Part shown: in pieces, positions 9,625 to 17,143 of the stretch
Numbering within the stretch: position 1 is the first letter of the stretch
How the letters are laid out: every line of letters starts with the position of its first letter
Origin: Terrimonas sp937888905
Lineage (GTDB): Bacteria > Bacteroidota > Bacteroidia > Chitinophagales > Chitinophagaceae
Direction of reading: 5' to 3'
DNA length: 64,000 nucleotides
Assembly (NCBI GenBank): GCA_937888905.1
Contig: CALATA010000011.1
Span: 1-64,000 of the forward strand
Notes under the pieces: model-generated
Seen by the model: the letters and a program-made list of their open reading frames with translations, nothing else
What the model was told of the DNA's origin: nothing
Databases searched by the model: none
Position numbers and translations under genes: made by a program

Positions 9625-9868
9625 ATGTTCTGTGTTGCCGGCCCTGCCAGATTAGCGTGCGCAGAAGCATTTTTACCCGCTTTTTATGAGGTTAAAATGA
9701 TATACTGTCACCAATTTTGTGGTTTTGGCATTTGGACGGATATTTGATAAATGTAGACTGGTCCGCGTAATCCGGTTGCAACTGTCTGATCAACTATTGA
9801 TTGGCTTTCTTGTTAAAACTGTAGTACCTGACCCAAAACGATTTAAAAAACAGCTTTATTCATTTATT

Positions 9869-10564
9869 ATGGGCTTAAATTCCGAATTCGAAAAATACGC
9901 GGTCAAACATCGCGGATTATCCAGCAACACACTTCATAGTTATGCTTCTCATATGGTGACGGCCCTGACGCCGAACATCATTGAAGAGCGTCCGATGAAT
10001 GTGGCTGTCATGGACGTTTACAGCCGTCTGATGATGGACCGGATCATTTTCCTGGGCTATCCTATCAATGACGAAGTGGCCAACATTATCACGGCCCAAT
10101 TGCTGTTCCTCGACTCTACCGACCGCACACGCGATATCAACATGTATGTAAACAGTCCCGGCGGAAGCGTTTACGCAGGTCTGGGTGTTTATGACACCAT
10201 GCAATATGTAAGTCCCGACGTGGCCACCATCTGTATAGGTATGGCGGCTTCCATGGGCGCTGTATTGCTCGCAGCCGGCACTAAAGGCAAACGCGCAGCC
10301 CTCCGGCACGCCCGTGTGATGATGCACCAGCCAAGCGGTGCCATCGGCGGACAGGCCAGCGATATCGAAATCACCGTGAATGAGATCCGTAAACTCAAAA
10401 GAGAGCTCTACGACATCATGCACTACCATTCCGGCAAATCGATCGAAGAAATCCAGCGCGACTTTGAGCGTGACCACTGGATGACTGCCACAGAGGCCAA
10501 AGAATACGGCCTGGTAGACGAAGTACTTCTGCTGAATCCGCGCAAAGAACGCAAGGACAGCTAA
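9869..10564 (+). CDS. clpP: ATP-dependent Clp protease proteolytic subunit ClpP (copy 1)
   Basis: This is the serine peptidase that forms the barrel of the Clp protease. The 231 residues contain the full triad: Ser128 in GMAASMGA, His153 in MMHQPSG and Asp202 in the ERDHW segment. The oxyanion-strand region NSPGGSV is also present. The start MGLNSEFEKYAV is preferred because an upstream extension (from 9719) has no family similarity. Compared with copy 2 it has a longer N-terminus (SNTLHSYASHMV), perhaps a propeptide. The gap to the next clpP is 30 nt, so the two are likely co-transcribed and may form mixed or alternative barrels with ClpX. Confidence 0.95.
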   Translation: MGLNSEFEKYAVKHRGLSSNTLHSYASHMVTALTPNIIEERPMNVAVMDVYSRLMMDRIIFLGYPINDEVANIITAQLLFLDSTDRTRDINMYVNSPGGSVYAGLGVYDTMQYVSPDVATICIGMAASMGAVLLAAGTKGKRAALRHARVMMHQPSGAIGGQASDIEITVNEIRKLKRELYDIMHYHSGKSIEEIQRDFERDHWMTATEAKEYGLVDEVLLLNPRKERKDS

Positions 10565-10594
10565 TCCATTTTCAAAAAATTAATACAAACGAAT

Positions 10595-11218
10595 ATGCGA
10601 TATCACAATAACGACTGGCGTATGGATGATGAGGAAGTACAGGAAAGAGAAGACAAACGCGACGACCTTGTCATGCTGAACAAAAAACTGGAGCGGCTGT
10701 TCTTCGAAAAAAGAGCCGTGTACCTCTGGGGTGTTGTAGATGATAAATCTGCCCGTGAAGTAACTACCAAACTCCTGTTGCTCGAAGCTGATAATCCCGG
10801 AAAAGAAATTAATTTTTATATCAACAGTCCCGGCGGTGTGGTAACCAGCGGTATGGTAATCTACGATACCATGCGCATGATCTCCAGCCCGGTGAACACT
10901 ATTTGTATGGGCCTGGCCGCATCCATGGGCAGCATTTTGCTCAGCGGAGGTGTCAAAGGGAAACGCTTCATCTACCCGCATGGTGAAGTGATGATCCACC
11001 AGCCTTCCCTGGGCGGTTATATCCAGGGAGTGAGCTCGGATCTGGAAATTCAGGCGCGTCAGACAGCCCGCGTAAAAGAGATCGGTGCCCGCATTCTCGC
11101 TGAGAATTGCGGTAAAACGATCGAACAGATTTACCGGGATTTTGACCGCGATTACTGGATGGACGCCAAAGAAGCCATCGAATATGGCATTGCGGATCAG
11201 ATCGTTGACAAACTCTAA
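10595..11218 (+). CDS. clpP: ClpP-family serine protease (copy 2)
   Basis: A second, divergent ClpP of 207 residues with an intact triad (Ser110 in GLAASMGS, His135 in MIHQPSLGG, Asp186 in FDRDYW). It starts with an acidic and basic N-terminal stretch (MDDEEVQEREDKRDD) that differs from copy 1. Two clpP genes in a row before clpX are common in Bacteroidota. In other bacteria the second copy either forms hetero-oligomers with the first or has its own targets. The sequence shows nothing to suggest it is inactive. Confidence 0.92.
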   Translation: MRYHNNDWRMDDEEVQEREDKRDDLVMLNKKLERLFFEKRAVYLWGVVDDKSAREVTTKLLLLEADNPGKEINFYINSPGGVVTSGMVIYDTMRMISSPVNTICMGLAASMGSILLSGGVKGKRFIYPHGEVMIHQPSLGGYIQGVSSDLEIQARQTARVKEIGARILAENCGKTIEQIYRDFDRDYWMDAKEAIEYGIADQIVDKL

Positions 11219-11234
11219 AATCCTGAAAATTAGT

Positions 11235-11305
11235 CCGGTAAAATCTTAATGGTTTACCGGTTAATGGATAATAAAATAAAAACTCCTCTGTCAGAGGGGT
11301 TTTTT
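11235..11305 (+). terminator. Double hairpin with terminator after the clpP pair
   Basis: A first hairpin pairs CCGGTAAA (11235-11242) with TTTACCGG (11253-11260). A second, tighter one (11283-11299, CTCCTCT/AGAGGGG) is followed by six T. Together they probably separate clpP transcription from clpX. Confidence 0.75.
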
Positions 11306-11312
11306 AATTTTG
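11305..11312 (+). promoter_or_regulatory. Putative -7 box for clpX
   Basis: TAATTTTG fits TAnnTTTG and starts at the end of the terminator T run, 47 nt before the clpX ATG. No clear -33 TTG is seen at the right distance, so the call rests on the -7 box alone. The clpX start itself is preceded by a purine-rich GAGGAG site. Confidence 0.4.
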
Positions 11313-11359
11313 CAGTCAGCACTTTGCTGACCTAAAAAGTAAAGCACGAGGAGAAATTC

Positions 11360-12601
11360 ATGGCAAAAAACCCTTTACACTGTTCTTTCTGTGGCCGCAA
11401 CCGGGATGAGGTTAAGATCCTGATCGCGGGACAGGAAGGGCATATCTGTGAAAATTGTGTGGAGCATGCCCGCGAGATCATTGAACAGGAACTGATGGTA
11501 CGGGACGAAAAAACCGCGCCTTCTTCCTTCAAACTCACGGTGAAGAAACCAATGGAGATCAAAAAATTCCTGGACGAATATGTGATCGGCCAGGATGAAG
11601 CGAAGAAAGTATTGTCGGTGGCCGTTTACAACCACTACAAACGTCTCCAGCAGAAAAGCGAGAACACCGGTTCTGAAATCGAAATTGAAAAAAGCAATAT
11701 CGTCATGGTGGGCGAAACCGGCACGGGCAAAACCCTGCTGGCCAAAAGCATTGCCCGCATGCTCAACGTACCCTTCGCGATCGTGGATGCAACCGTATTT
11801 ACCGAAGCGGGTTATGTAGGCGAAGACGTGGAAAGTATTCTTACCCGTTTATTGCAGGTATGTAACTATGATGTGCATGCAGCAGAGCGCGGTATCGTTT
11901 ATATCGATGAGATCGACAAGATCGCCCGCAAAGGCGACAACCCTTCCATCACCCGCGATGTGAGTGGTGAAGGGGTGCAACAAGGTATGCTGAAACTCCT
12001 GGAAGGCACCGACGTACTGGTACCGCCACAGGGAGGTCGTAAGCACCCCGAGCAAAAGCTCATAAAGATTAACACGCAGAATATTCTCTTTATCTGCGGT
12101 GGTGCATTCGACGGTATCGACAAGATCATTGCCCGCCGCGTGCAGACCAACACGATTGGTTTCAACGTAGACAAAGACCTCCAGGAAAATATGAAAAAGA
12201 ACCTGCTGCGTTATGTAAATGCGCAGGATCTGAAAACATTCGGCCTGATTCCCGAATTACTGGGACGTTTGCCGGTCACTACGCATCTCGATCCGCTGGA
12301 TGCGCCTACCCTGCGCGCTATCCTTACCGAACCGAAGAATGCGCTGATCAAGCAATACAAACGCCTCTTCGAACTCGAGGGCATTCACCTGCAGATCGAA
12401 GAAGATACGCTTGATTTTATGGTGGAAAAAGCGCTCGAATACAAATTGGGCGCCCGCGGGCTGCGCAGCATCTGCGAAGGCATACTGACCGACGCCATGT
12501 TTGAATTGCCGTCTTCCAAGGAAACGACCTTTACCCTTACGTTGGAATATGCCAAACGTAAGTTTGATAAGAGCAAACTCAGTCTGCTGAAAGTAGCCTA
12601 A
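11360..12601 (+). CDS. clpX: ATP-dependent Clp protease ATP-binding subunit ClpX
   Basis: ClpX is the AAA+ unfoldase that feeds substrates into ClpP. The 413-residue protein has an N-terminal four-Cys zinc-binding domain (CSFCGRNRDEV then CENC). The AAA+ core carries Walker A GETGTGKT and Walker B IVYIDEIDKI. The pore-type segment GYVGEDVE, the IGF loop (TIGFNV), which docks on ClpP, and the C-terminal sensor motif GARGLR are also visible. Length and order are typical. A strong GAGGAG ribosome-binding site fixes the start. Confidence 0.97.
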   Translation: MAKNPLHCSFCGRNRDEVKILIAGQEGHICENCVEHAREIIEQELMVRDEKTAPSSFKLTVKKPMEIKKFLDEYVIGQDEAKKVLSVAVYNHYKRLQQKSENTGSEIEIEKSNIVMVGETGTGKTLLAKSIARMLNVPFAIVDATVFTEAGYVGEDVESILTRLLQVCNYDVHAAERGIVYIDEIDKIARKGDNPSITRDVSGEGVQQGMLKLLEGTDVLVPPQGGRKHPEQKLIKINTQNILFICGGAFDGIDKIIARRVQTNTIGFNVDKDLQENMKKNLLRYVNAQDLKTFGLIPELLGRLPVTTHLDPLDAPTLRAILTEPKNALIKQYKRLFELEGIHLQIEEDTLDFMVEKALEYKLGARGLRSICEGILTDAMFELPSSKETTFTLTLEYAKRKFDKSKLSLLKVA

Positions 12602-12611
12602 GCAATGTGAA

Positions 12612-12705
12612 GATGTGTAAATAGGTAAATGTGCAAATTCAACAGCCATTCACTATTCACCATTGCCCATTCACTTTTGAATTTTGAATTTTTAATTTAA
12701 TACTC
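12612..12705. repeat. Short low-complexity intergenic repeats
   Basis: This gap is made of variants of CATTCACTATTCACC and TTGAATTTTGAATTTTTAATTT, the same kinds of units seen in several other gaps of the window (27.1, 38.1, 39.0, 56.8 and 61.9 kb). No gene is seen in it. Confidence 0.5.
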
Positions 12706-12852
12706 ATGCAGGAACTCATTGAAAAGCTCAAGGCAGAAGCCGGGCTCACCGACGAACAAGCGAAACAAGCCATCGAAGCCGTAAAAAACTACGTAGTGGA
12801 AAAATTCCCGATGCTGGAAGGCGCGGTAGGCAACCTTTTTGGTTCCAACTAA
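12706..12852 (+). CDS. Small conserved-looking protein, 48 residues
   Basis: A short reading frame from ATG 12706 to TAA 12852. The product is mainly helical and charged (MQELIEKLKAEAGLTDEQAK, then an AIEAVKNYVVEKFP segment) and ends in GNLFGSN. The pattern of a helical bundle with LTDEQA and amphipathic EKFPML resembles small helical proteins seen after clpX or in stress operons of Bacteroidota, but I cannot assign a named family. It converges with a tiny lipoprotein gene only 4 nt away. Confidence 0.65.
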   Translation: MQELIEKLKAEAGLTDEQAKQAIEAVKNYVVEKFPMLEGAVGNLFGSN

Positions 12853-12856
12853 GCCG

Positions 12857-12985
12857 TTAGCGGATTGTTCTGCACTTTTTACCCCGTGGGTGATTGGCCG
12901 CTTCGTAAGGCGACATAGCACGGTGGCAGGACTGCAGAATAAAAATGAGGGCGAGGCAAAAGAGGAAGAAATAAATTCGTTTCAT
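12857..12985 (-). CDS. Small lipoprotein, 42 residues
   Basis: The frame from ATG 12985 to TAA 12857 encodes a signal peptide with a clear lipobox (FILQSC, Cys20). A mature part of only 23 residues follows (HRAMSPYEAANHPRGKKCRT, then IR). Small lipoproteins with a YxxANxxRGKKC-like tail appear familiar from Bacteroidota genomes and are often missed by gene finders because of their length. The function is unknown. The strong signal-peptide/lipobox pattern and the neat convergence with the gene at 12706 support it as real. Confidence 0.6.
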   Translation of the reverse strand: MKRIYFFLFCLALIFILQSCHRAMSPYEAANHPRGKKCRTIR

Positions 12986-13058
12986 AGATAACCGGATTGG
13001 ATTCTAAGGTAGAAAAGGTTCTGCATTTTTTCAAGTGAAAAAAAACTTACCCGCGTCG

Positions 13059-13087
13059 TTGAAATAATACCAAATCCCTTATTTTTG
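13059..13087 (+). promoter_or_regulatory. Putative promoter of tRNA-Ala
   Basis: TTG at 13059-13061 and TATTTTTG at 13080-13087 (TAnnTTTG) are separated by 18 nt. The -7 box ends 10 nt before the tRNA, nearly the same spacing as at tRNA-Leu. Confidence 0.6.
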
Positions 13088-13097
13088 CCTCCCTTTC

Positions 13098-13170
<73 letters not shown>

Positions 13171-13181
13171 CAAAAAAATTT

Positions 13182-13209
13182 AAGCCTTCCCGACAAGAGG
13201 GCTTTTTTT
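13182..13209 (+). terminator. Terminator of tRNA-Ala
   Basis: A short stem (AAGCC with GGCTT) followed by a T run directly after the tRNA. The same block is repeated with each tRNA-tail copy downstream. Confidence 0.7.
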
Positions 13210-13212
13210 ATT

Positions 13213-13440
13213 GGAGTGAGAGGATGCGCTTGCATGCCCCGAATGCTTTCGGGGAAGAGGTCAGCGTTCGACCCCGCTATTCTCCACAAAAAAATTAAAG
13301 CCTTCCCGACCAGAGGGCTTTTTTTATTGGAGTGAGAGGATGCGCTTGCATGCCCCGAATGCTTTCGGGGAAGATGTCAGCGGTTCGACCCCGCTATTCT
13401 CCACAAAAAAATTAAAGCCTTCCCGACCAGAGTTTTTTTT
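13213..13440 (+). repeat. Two tandem tRNA-Ala-like pseudo-copies (tail plus terminator, ~116-bp units)
   Basis: The units start at 13213 and 13329. Each keeps the GCGCTTGCAT stretch and the complete 3' part of the tRNA (GTCAGCGGTTCGACCCCGCT then ATTCTCCAC) plus the following terminator block. The D arm is shortened, and the anticodon region is replaced by a strong hairpin (CCCCGAATGCTTTCGGGG). Unit 1 has lost one G in the T stem; unit 2 lost GGC in its terminator, which runs directly into the ATG of the GIY-YIG gene. They cannot be normal tRNAs. They look like tail duplications linked to the endonuclease gene that follows. Confidence 0.85.
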
Positions 13441-13689
13441 ATGTCATTTATCGTCTATATTATTTTTAGTGGAAAGCTAGACCGGTATTACATCGGTTAT
13501 ACAACTGATATTGGAAAACGTATCATTGAGCACAATAGCGGCGCTTCTGCATTTACCTCAAAAGCTACAGACTGGGTCTTGAAATGGAAAAAACATTTTA
13601 CATCCCGTGAACTCGCGATGCAGGAAGAACGAAGAATTAAGGCGAAGAAAAGCAGAAAATATATTGAGTACTTGGTTGGACAGAGGTGA
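13441..13689 (+). CDS. GIY-YIG family endonuclease, small single-domain type
   Basis: The 82-residue protein is a complete minimal GIY-YIG nuclease domain. It has VYII (5-8) as the GIY strand, YIG (17-19), the catalytic Arg27 region (GKRIIEHNSG, with His31), and the acidic helix QEERRIKAKK carrying the metal-binding Glu. It matches the UvrC/YhbQ-like small GIY-YIG family in length. Its ATG follows immediately on the T run of a tRNA-tail/terminator copy, with no visible ribosome-binding site. Another decayed tail copy lies just after its stop. This position inside tRNA remnants suggests a selfish or homing-type insertion, or that the nuclease caused the duplications; both are inference. Confidence 0.88.
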   Translation: MSFIVYIIFSGKLDRYYIGYTTDIGKRIIEHNSGASAFTSKATDWVLKWKKHFTSRELAMQEERRIKAKKSRKYIEYLVGQR

Positions 13690-13748
13690 TGCGCACCGAA
13701 TGATTTCGGGGAAGAGGTCAGCGGTTCCCCCCGCTATTCTCAGTGAGA
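13687..13748 (+). repeat. Third, decayed tRNA-Ala tail copy
   Basis: It contains GTGATGCGC, a partial hairpin (CCGAATGATTTCGGGG) and GGTCAGCGGTTCCCCCCGCT followed by ATTCTC. It is the same order as the upstream copies but with the T loop damaged and the end lost. It bounds the GIY-YIG gene on the right. Confidence 0.8.
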
Positions 13749-13750
13749 AG

Positions 13751-13776
13751 GGATCATCTGAGTGATCCGCTTTTTT
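13751..13776 (+). terminator. Terminator closing the tRNA-tail/GIY-YIG region
   Basis: Stem GGATCA/TGATCC (13751-13756 with 13763-13768), then GC and six T. Confidence 0.75.
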
Positions 13777-13908
13777 GCCGCTATGGTTCGTCTGCTGATG
13801 AACTATCCCTCCACCAACAGTTCCTGTAATGGTTTGCAGATAAAGTAGTAAATTATATAACGATCAACGTTGCCTTGTCAACGATTTTATTACTTAAACC
13901 TGACCTTT

Positions 13909-15636
13909 ATGCTAAGAAAATTCATGATGAGCGCTTCGCTCGTCGCATCCCTGCTCGCCTTTGCTCCCGCATTTTCACAGAACGTGACCATCGTGTATTC
14001 CTCCAGCTCGCTAAGCAACATCAACAGTTGCCCGAGTTGCTGCAACGTTTTCAACATGAGCGGCAACAACCCGACGGCGGGTGGCCGGCCACATTATCCC
14101 GTATCGGGTGGTGCCACTTTCGATGGCACGAGCATCCGGATGGGCACGCGCGTGGATCCCTCCGCCGGCATTTCAAGCGGCACCGCCTACGCCATCGGCT
14201 ACACTTTTAAGATCGGTTACAACTATGCTGTTACGGTCGATATGGGCTACACGGCAACCCCATCCACGGCTTTCCCGAAGCTCACCTTATCTACCAGAAC
14301 TGCGCTTCCCAACCCCAACGATACCGACCCTATCGTATGCGGCCCGGTCAACAATAGCAAGTGGATAAGTTCTATTGGTATTACCAAGGCTGTGGTCTAC
14401 CCGTCTCAGCAAGCTGTACAAACTTACTCGCCTTCTGCATTCTCTGTTTCGGCACAACAGAATTACCTGGTACTGACCATCTCTGACGGAGGCGCGAGTA
14501 CCACCACGGCCCTGATCAACAAAGTGACCATCACCGAAACCGCGAGCGCTTCGTTTAGTATTTCTTCTTCTATTTCCAGTCTTGCCTGCGGAGCGACTAC
14601 ACCCGCTGATTTTACCGTAAACAATGTGGGTGGCAGTACAGGCATAACTGGCTATACCTGGAACCTCGGCGCCAACAACGGCTGGCTTTATCAGGGCAGC
14701 CCTGCACCTCCGACTATCGGCACAGGCGGCAACACATTACAACTGGTTCCGGATTGCGGCAAAGCGCTGAGCAGTGTTTCCGCCACCGTAGCGGCAAACG
14801 GTAATAACTACAATACCAGCAACAATATTACCATCGCCGTCAGCCAGCCTTCTTATTTGCTGGACGGCGCAAGTTCGTTGTGCAGCGGAAGCGAAAACTA
14901 CTCCATTACCGGCATGGTATGCAACAGTACTGTGCTCTGGGAAGCACCACCTTCACCTCAGGCCACATTGAGCAGCCTTACCACTTCTCCCACGATATTG
15001 ACTTACGCAGGCACAAGTGGCAATTTCACGCTGAAAGCAAATGTGACTTCGTGCGGCGTTACCATACCGGTAACAAAACCCATACACGTCGGTGCTTATA
15101 CAAGTTCTGATTATACATTGACAGGCAACAATGGCTCTATCTACTGGTGCCCCAATCAATCCATGTCATATTACGTAGGAGGGCAGAATGCGAGCAACTA
15201 CAACTGGACCGTTCCCACCGGTTGGACTACGCTTTACAATGGCGGAAGTTATATTGCCATCAAAGCACCATCCGGTACTTATCCTCCTACCGGCTCGATC
15301 GATGTAAGTTTTACCGAACCCTGCGGCGCCACACTCACCAAGTCGCAGTTCATGGCCTACTCCTCCAGCGGCTGTACGAATCCATGTTACACTTACTCAC
15401 CCAATCCGGCTCCCTATTACCTGAATGTAAATGTGGCATCCGGATGTATTGGCTCTACTTATATCAGAAAAATAGAATTGGTCAGGGCGTCAACAGGTGT
15501 GTCCGTTTATTACCAGGATTATTCATTCGGCAATGTAACGTCAACATCGATCACGATGACTTCTTACCCATCCGGTAATTATTATCTGAGAATATATGAT
15601 GGCAGCAGTTGGTCTAGTTACAACGTTGCTCATTAG
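13909..15636 (+). CDS. Secreted protein with PKD-like domains
   Basis: A 575-residue product with a signal peptide (MLRKFMMSASLVASLLAFAP, cut near AFSQ). The N-terminal third is rich in Cys, Ser and Gly (SCPSCCNVFNMSGNN). Repeated PKD-like beta domains follow, with motifs such as TGYTWNLGANNGW, CSGSENYSI and YNWTVPTGW. These are typical of secreted Bacteroidota proteins that handle polysaccharide or adhesion. The last ~70 residues (YYLNVNV to YYLRIYDGSSW) are beta-rich but do not match a standard type IX sorting domain, so the export route past the periplasm is uncertain. The ATG at 13909 is chosen because the signal peptide begins there. A strong terminator follows. No binding target can be named. 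Confidence 0.8.
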   Translation: MLRKFMMSASLVASLLAFAPAFSQNVTIVYSSSSLSNINSCPSCCNVFNMSGNNPTAGGRPHYPVSGGATFDGTSIRMGTRVDPSAGISSGTAYAIGYTFKIGYNYAVTVDMGYTATPSTAFPKLTLSTRTALPNPNDTDPIVCGPVNNSKWISSIGITKAVVYPSQQAVQTYSPSAFSVSAQQNYLVLTISDGGASTTTALINKVTITETASASFSISSSISSLACGATTPADFTVNNVGGSTGITGYTWNLGANNGWLYQGSPAPPTIGTGGNTLQLVPDCGKALSSVSATVAANGNNYNTSNNITIAVSQPSYLLDGASSLCSGSENYSITGMVCNSTVLWEAPPSPQATLSSLTTSPTILTYAGTSGNFTLKANVTSCGVTIPVTKPIHVGAYTSSDYTLTGNNGSIYWCPNQSMSYYVGGQNASNYNWTVPTGWTTLYNGGSYIAIKAPSGTYPPTGSIDVSFTEPCGATLTKSQFMAYSSSGCTNPCYTYSPNPAPYYLNVNVASGCIGSTYIRKIELVRASTGVSVYYQDYSFGNVTSTSITMTSYPSGNYYLRIYDGSSWSSYNVAH

Positions 15637-15658
15637 TAACTTTTTTTCTATAAAAAAA

Positions 15659-15684
15659 GGGAGTGCAGTGCTGCACTCCCTTTT
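15659..15684 (+). terminator. Terminator between two convergent genes
   Basis: A perfect 10-bp stem (GGGAGTGCAG with CTGCACTCCC), a 2-nt spacer and four T; the A run on the other side makes it usable in both directions. Confidence 0.9.
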
Positions 15685-15736
15685 CTGGTAAACAAATCCC
15701 CTGGTTCACCTGTAGACTAACCATTGATCAACTTTA

Positions 15737-16378
15737 TCATCTTCCCGGCGGTAAATCCACCAATGGCTTGCCCGGTGTACCCGGTGAATAGGTAAATTGA
15801 TGCGGCCTGTTGTCGTCATTACTTTCCCTTCCATCGCGTACAGTCGGACCGCTTGCCGTTAGGACGAGGCAGGCCTTCTCCATACCCGATAAATATTTCA
15901 GTTCAAACATATAGGTAACCGTTTCGAGTTTTCTCGCGGTTGTTTTCACCAGTGTACCCCATTCCATATTACGGCCACTGGCACTTTTACTCCACTCTTC
16001 ATTTTTCCCCTGTGTAGGACGGATCGTTATTTTATTTCCGCTTACCGTCCATGTACCCGTTTCGCGACCCAAGAAGATTACGGGATTATAAGCAGAAAAT
16101 GTTTTTGTCAGAAATTCATAGGTTCCATTCGCATTCAAACGGTATTCGCGCCTGAAATAACCACCGGTTGTTATGCTACCGCTCGTTTCATTCATATAAA
16201 ACTCCCAAACACCAGCTACCGTGCCTCCATCGACACGCGAATACGAAATACAACCGGCGCCTTTTTCTTCTTTCCAGCCACCGGGTGCCGTATAGGATCC
16301 AATGTCGTAGTTTTTTTTCTGGGGAAAAGCAATGACGCCGGATAGCATCAATATAGCCGATAATAAGATCTTCTTCAT
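15737..16378 (-). CDS. Secreted protein of unknown function (lipocalin-like appearance)
   Basis: 213 residues starting MKKILLSAILMLSGVIAFPQ, a clear signal peptide. The mature protein has beta-strand patterns typical of small calycin-like proteins (GTWTVSGNKITIRPTQGK, then EWGTLVKTTARKLETVTYMF) and ends in a Pro/Gly-rich tail. The start at 16378 was chosen for the signal peptide; a longer frame upstream adds 17 residues without support. A lipocalin-like fold is only suggested by strand rhythm and the GTW motif. It faces the secreted PKD-like protein across a shared terminator. Confidence 0.7.
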   Translation of the reverse strand: MKKILLSAILMLSGVIAFPQKKNYDIGSYTAPGGWKEEKGAGCISYSRVDGGTVAGVWEFYMNETSGSITTGGYFRREYRLNANGTYEFLTKTFSAYNPVIFLGRETGTWTVSGNKITIRPTQGKNEEWSKSASGRNMEWGTLVKTTARKLETVTYMFELKYLSGMEKACLVLTASGPTVRDGRESNDDNRPHQFTYSPGTPGKPLVDLPPGR

Positions 16379-16593
16379 TTGAATAAAAATGGTGACTACA
16401 AAAATGTAGCCCCTTTTTATCCCGAACAAGTACCGGAAACAGGGATCACATATCCCCTTAAAAGAGGGATAATACTTGCGAATATGGAACGGCGGAAGGT
16501 ATAAATTTTTATTGGCAGAGGCTTCGATCGTAACAGGCTAACGCCCTTTTTACTTTGCCGGTTCCTGTCTTCACGAACCAGCACATTGTCAAA

Positions 16594-17139
16594 TTAACGC
16601 GCCTCGCCCGCCTTGTCAAACTTCAACCCCTTGATCTCATTCGCTTCGGCAAAATCAATAAATTTATCTGTACAGAAATAGAAGTTATTGATCTTTTCAT
16701 CGCGGAACAGAATCTGATCTTTTACTGCTGCGAGACGGAAATTGATATCTGTTCCGCGCAGCATCTCCATCGACTGTTTGAAATCCATTCCGTCCAGATT
16801 GATGGCAGGGACGATATTCAATACATTTACATAAATAAATTTACCAGTCATCTCCTGTATCGATATGGGCAGACATTGAACCTGTCCCGGTAGCAATGCC
16901 TCCAATGCTTCCTGGAATTCCTGCCTTACTACCAAAGTAGCTGCATAACAACGGGCATCAAAATCATTTACTTTTCCCTTTTGCAATTGGTCATGTGACA
17001 GTCCGAACACCTCCTCGGTCCAGGAAGCACCCGCTTCAATCGGCTGTCCCTTGTAACCTGCAAACCTTCTCACATCTTCCTTTTCAATAAACGTCAAATC
17101 CGTATACTTAAAGTCTGTGCCCAGTTTGAATATAGTCAT
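16594..17139 (-). CDS. Imm11-type (DUF1629) immunity protein
   Basis: The 181-residue protein shows the pattern of the Imm11 family. An EALLPGQVQCLPI segment leads to KFIYVNVLNIVPAI, then a charged strand region with QILFRDEKI, then FYFCTDKFIDFAEANEIKGL. The end is the typical GLxFxxAGE-like tail (KGLKFDKAGEA). Members neutralise toxins carried by polymorphic toxin proteins. Its ATG lies 4 nt after the stop of the Rhs-AHH toxin gene, which strongly implies that it protects the producer from that nuclease. It has no signal peptide, as expected for blocking a cytoplasmic nuclease. Confidence 0.8.
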   Translation of the reverse strand: MTIFKLGTDFKYTDLTFIEKEDVRRFAGYKGQPIEAGASWTEEVFGLSHDQLQKGKVNDFDARCYAATLVVRQEFQEALEALLPGQVQCLPISIQEMTGKFIYVNVLNIVPAINLDGMDFKQSMEMLRGTDINFRLAAVKDQILFRDEKINNFYFCTDKFIDFAEANEIKGLKFDKAGEAR

Positions 17140-17143
17140 AGTA

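Noticed and set aside
9719..9868. Extended N-terminus of ClpP copy 1
   Set aside because: The extension is unlike any ClpP; ATG 9869 fits family length.
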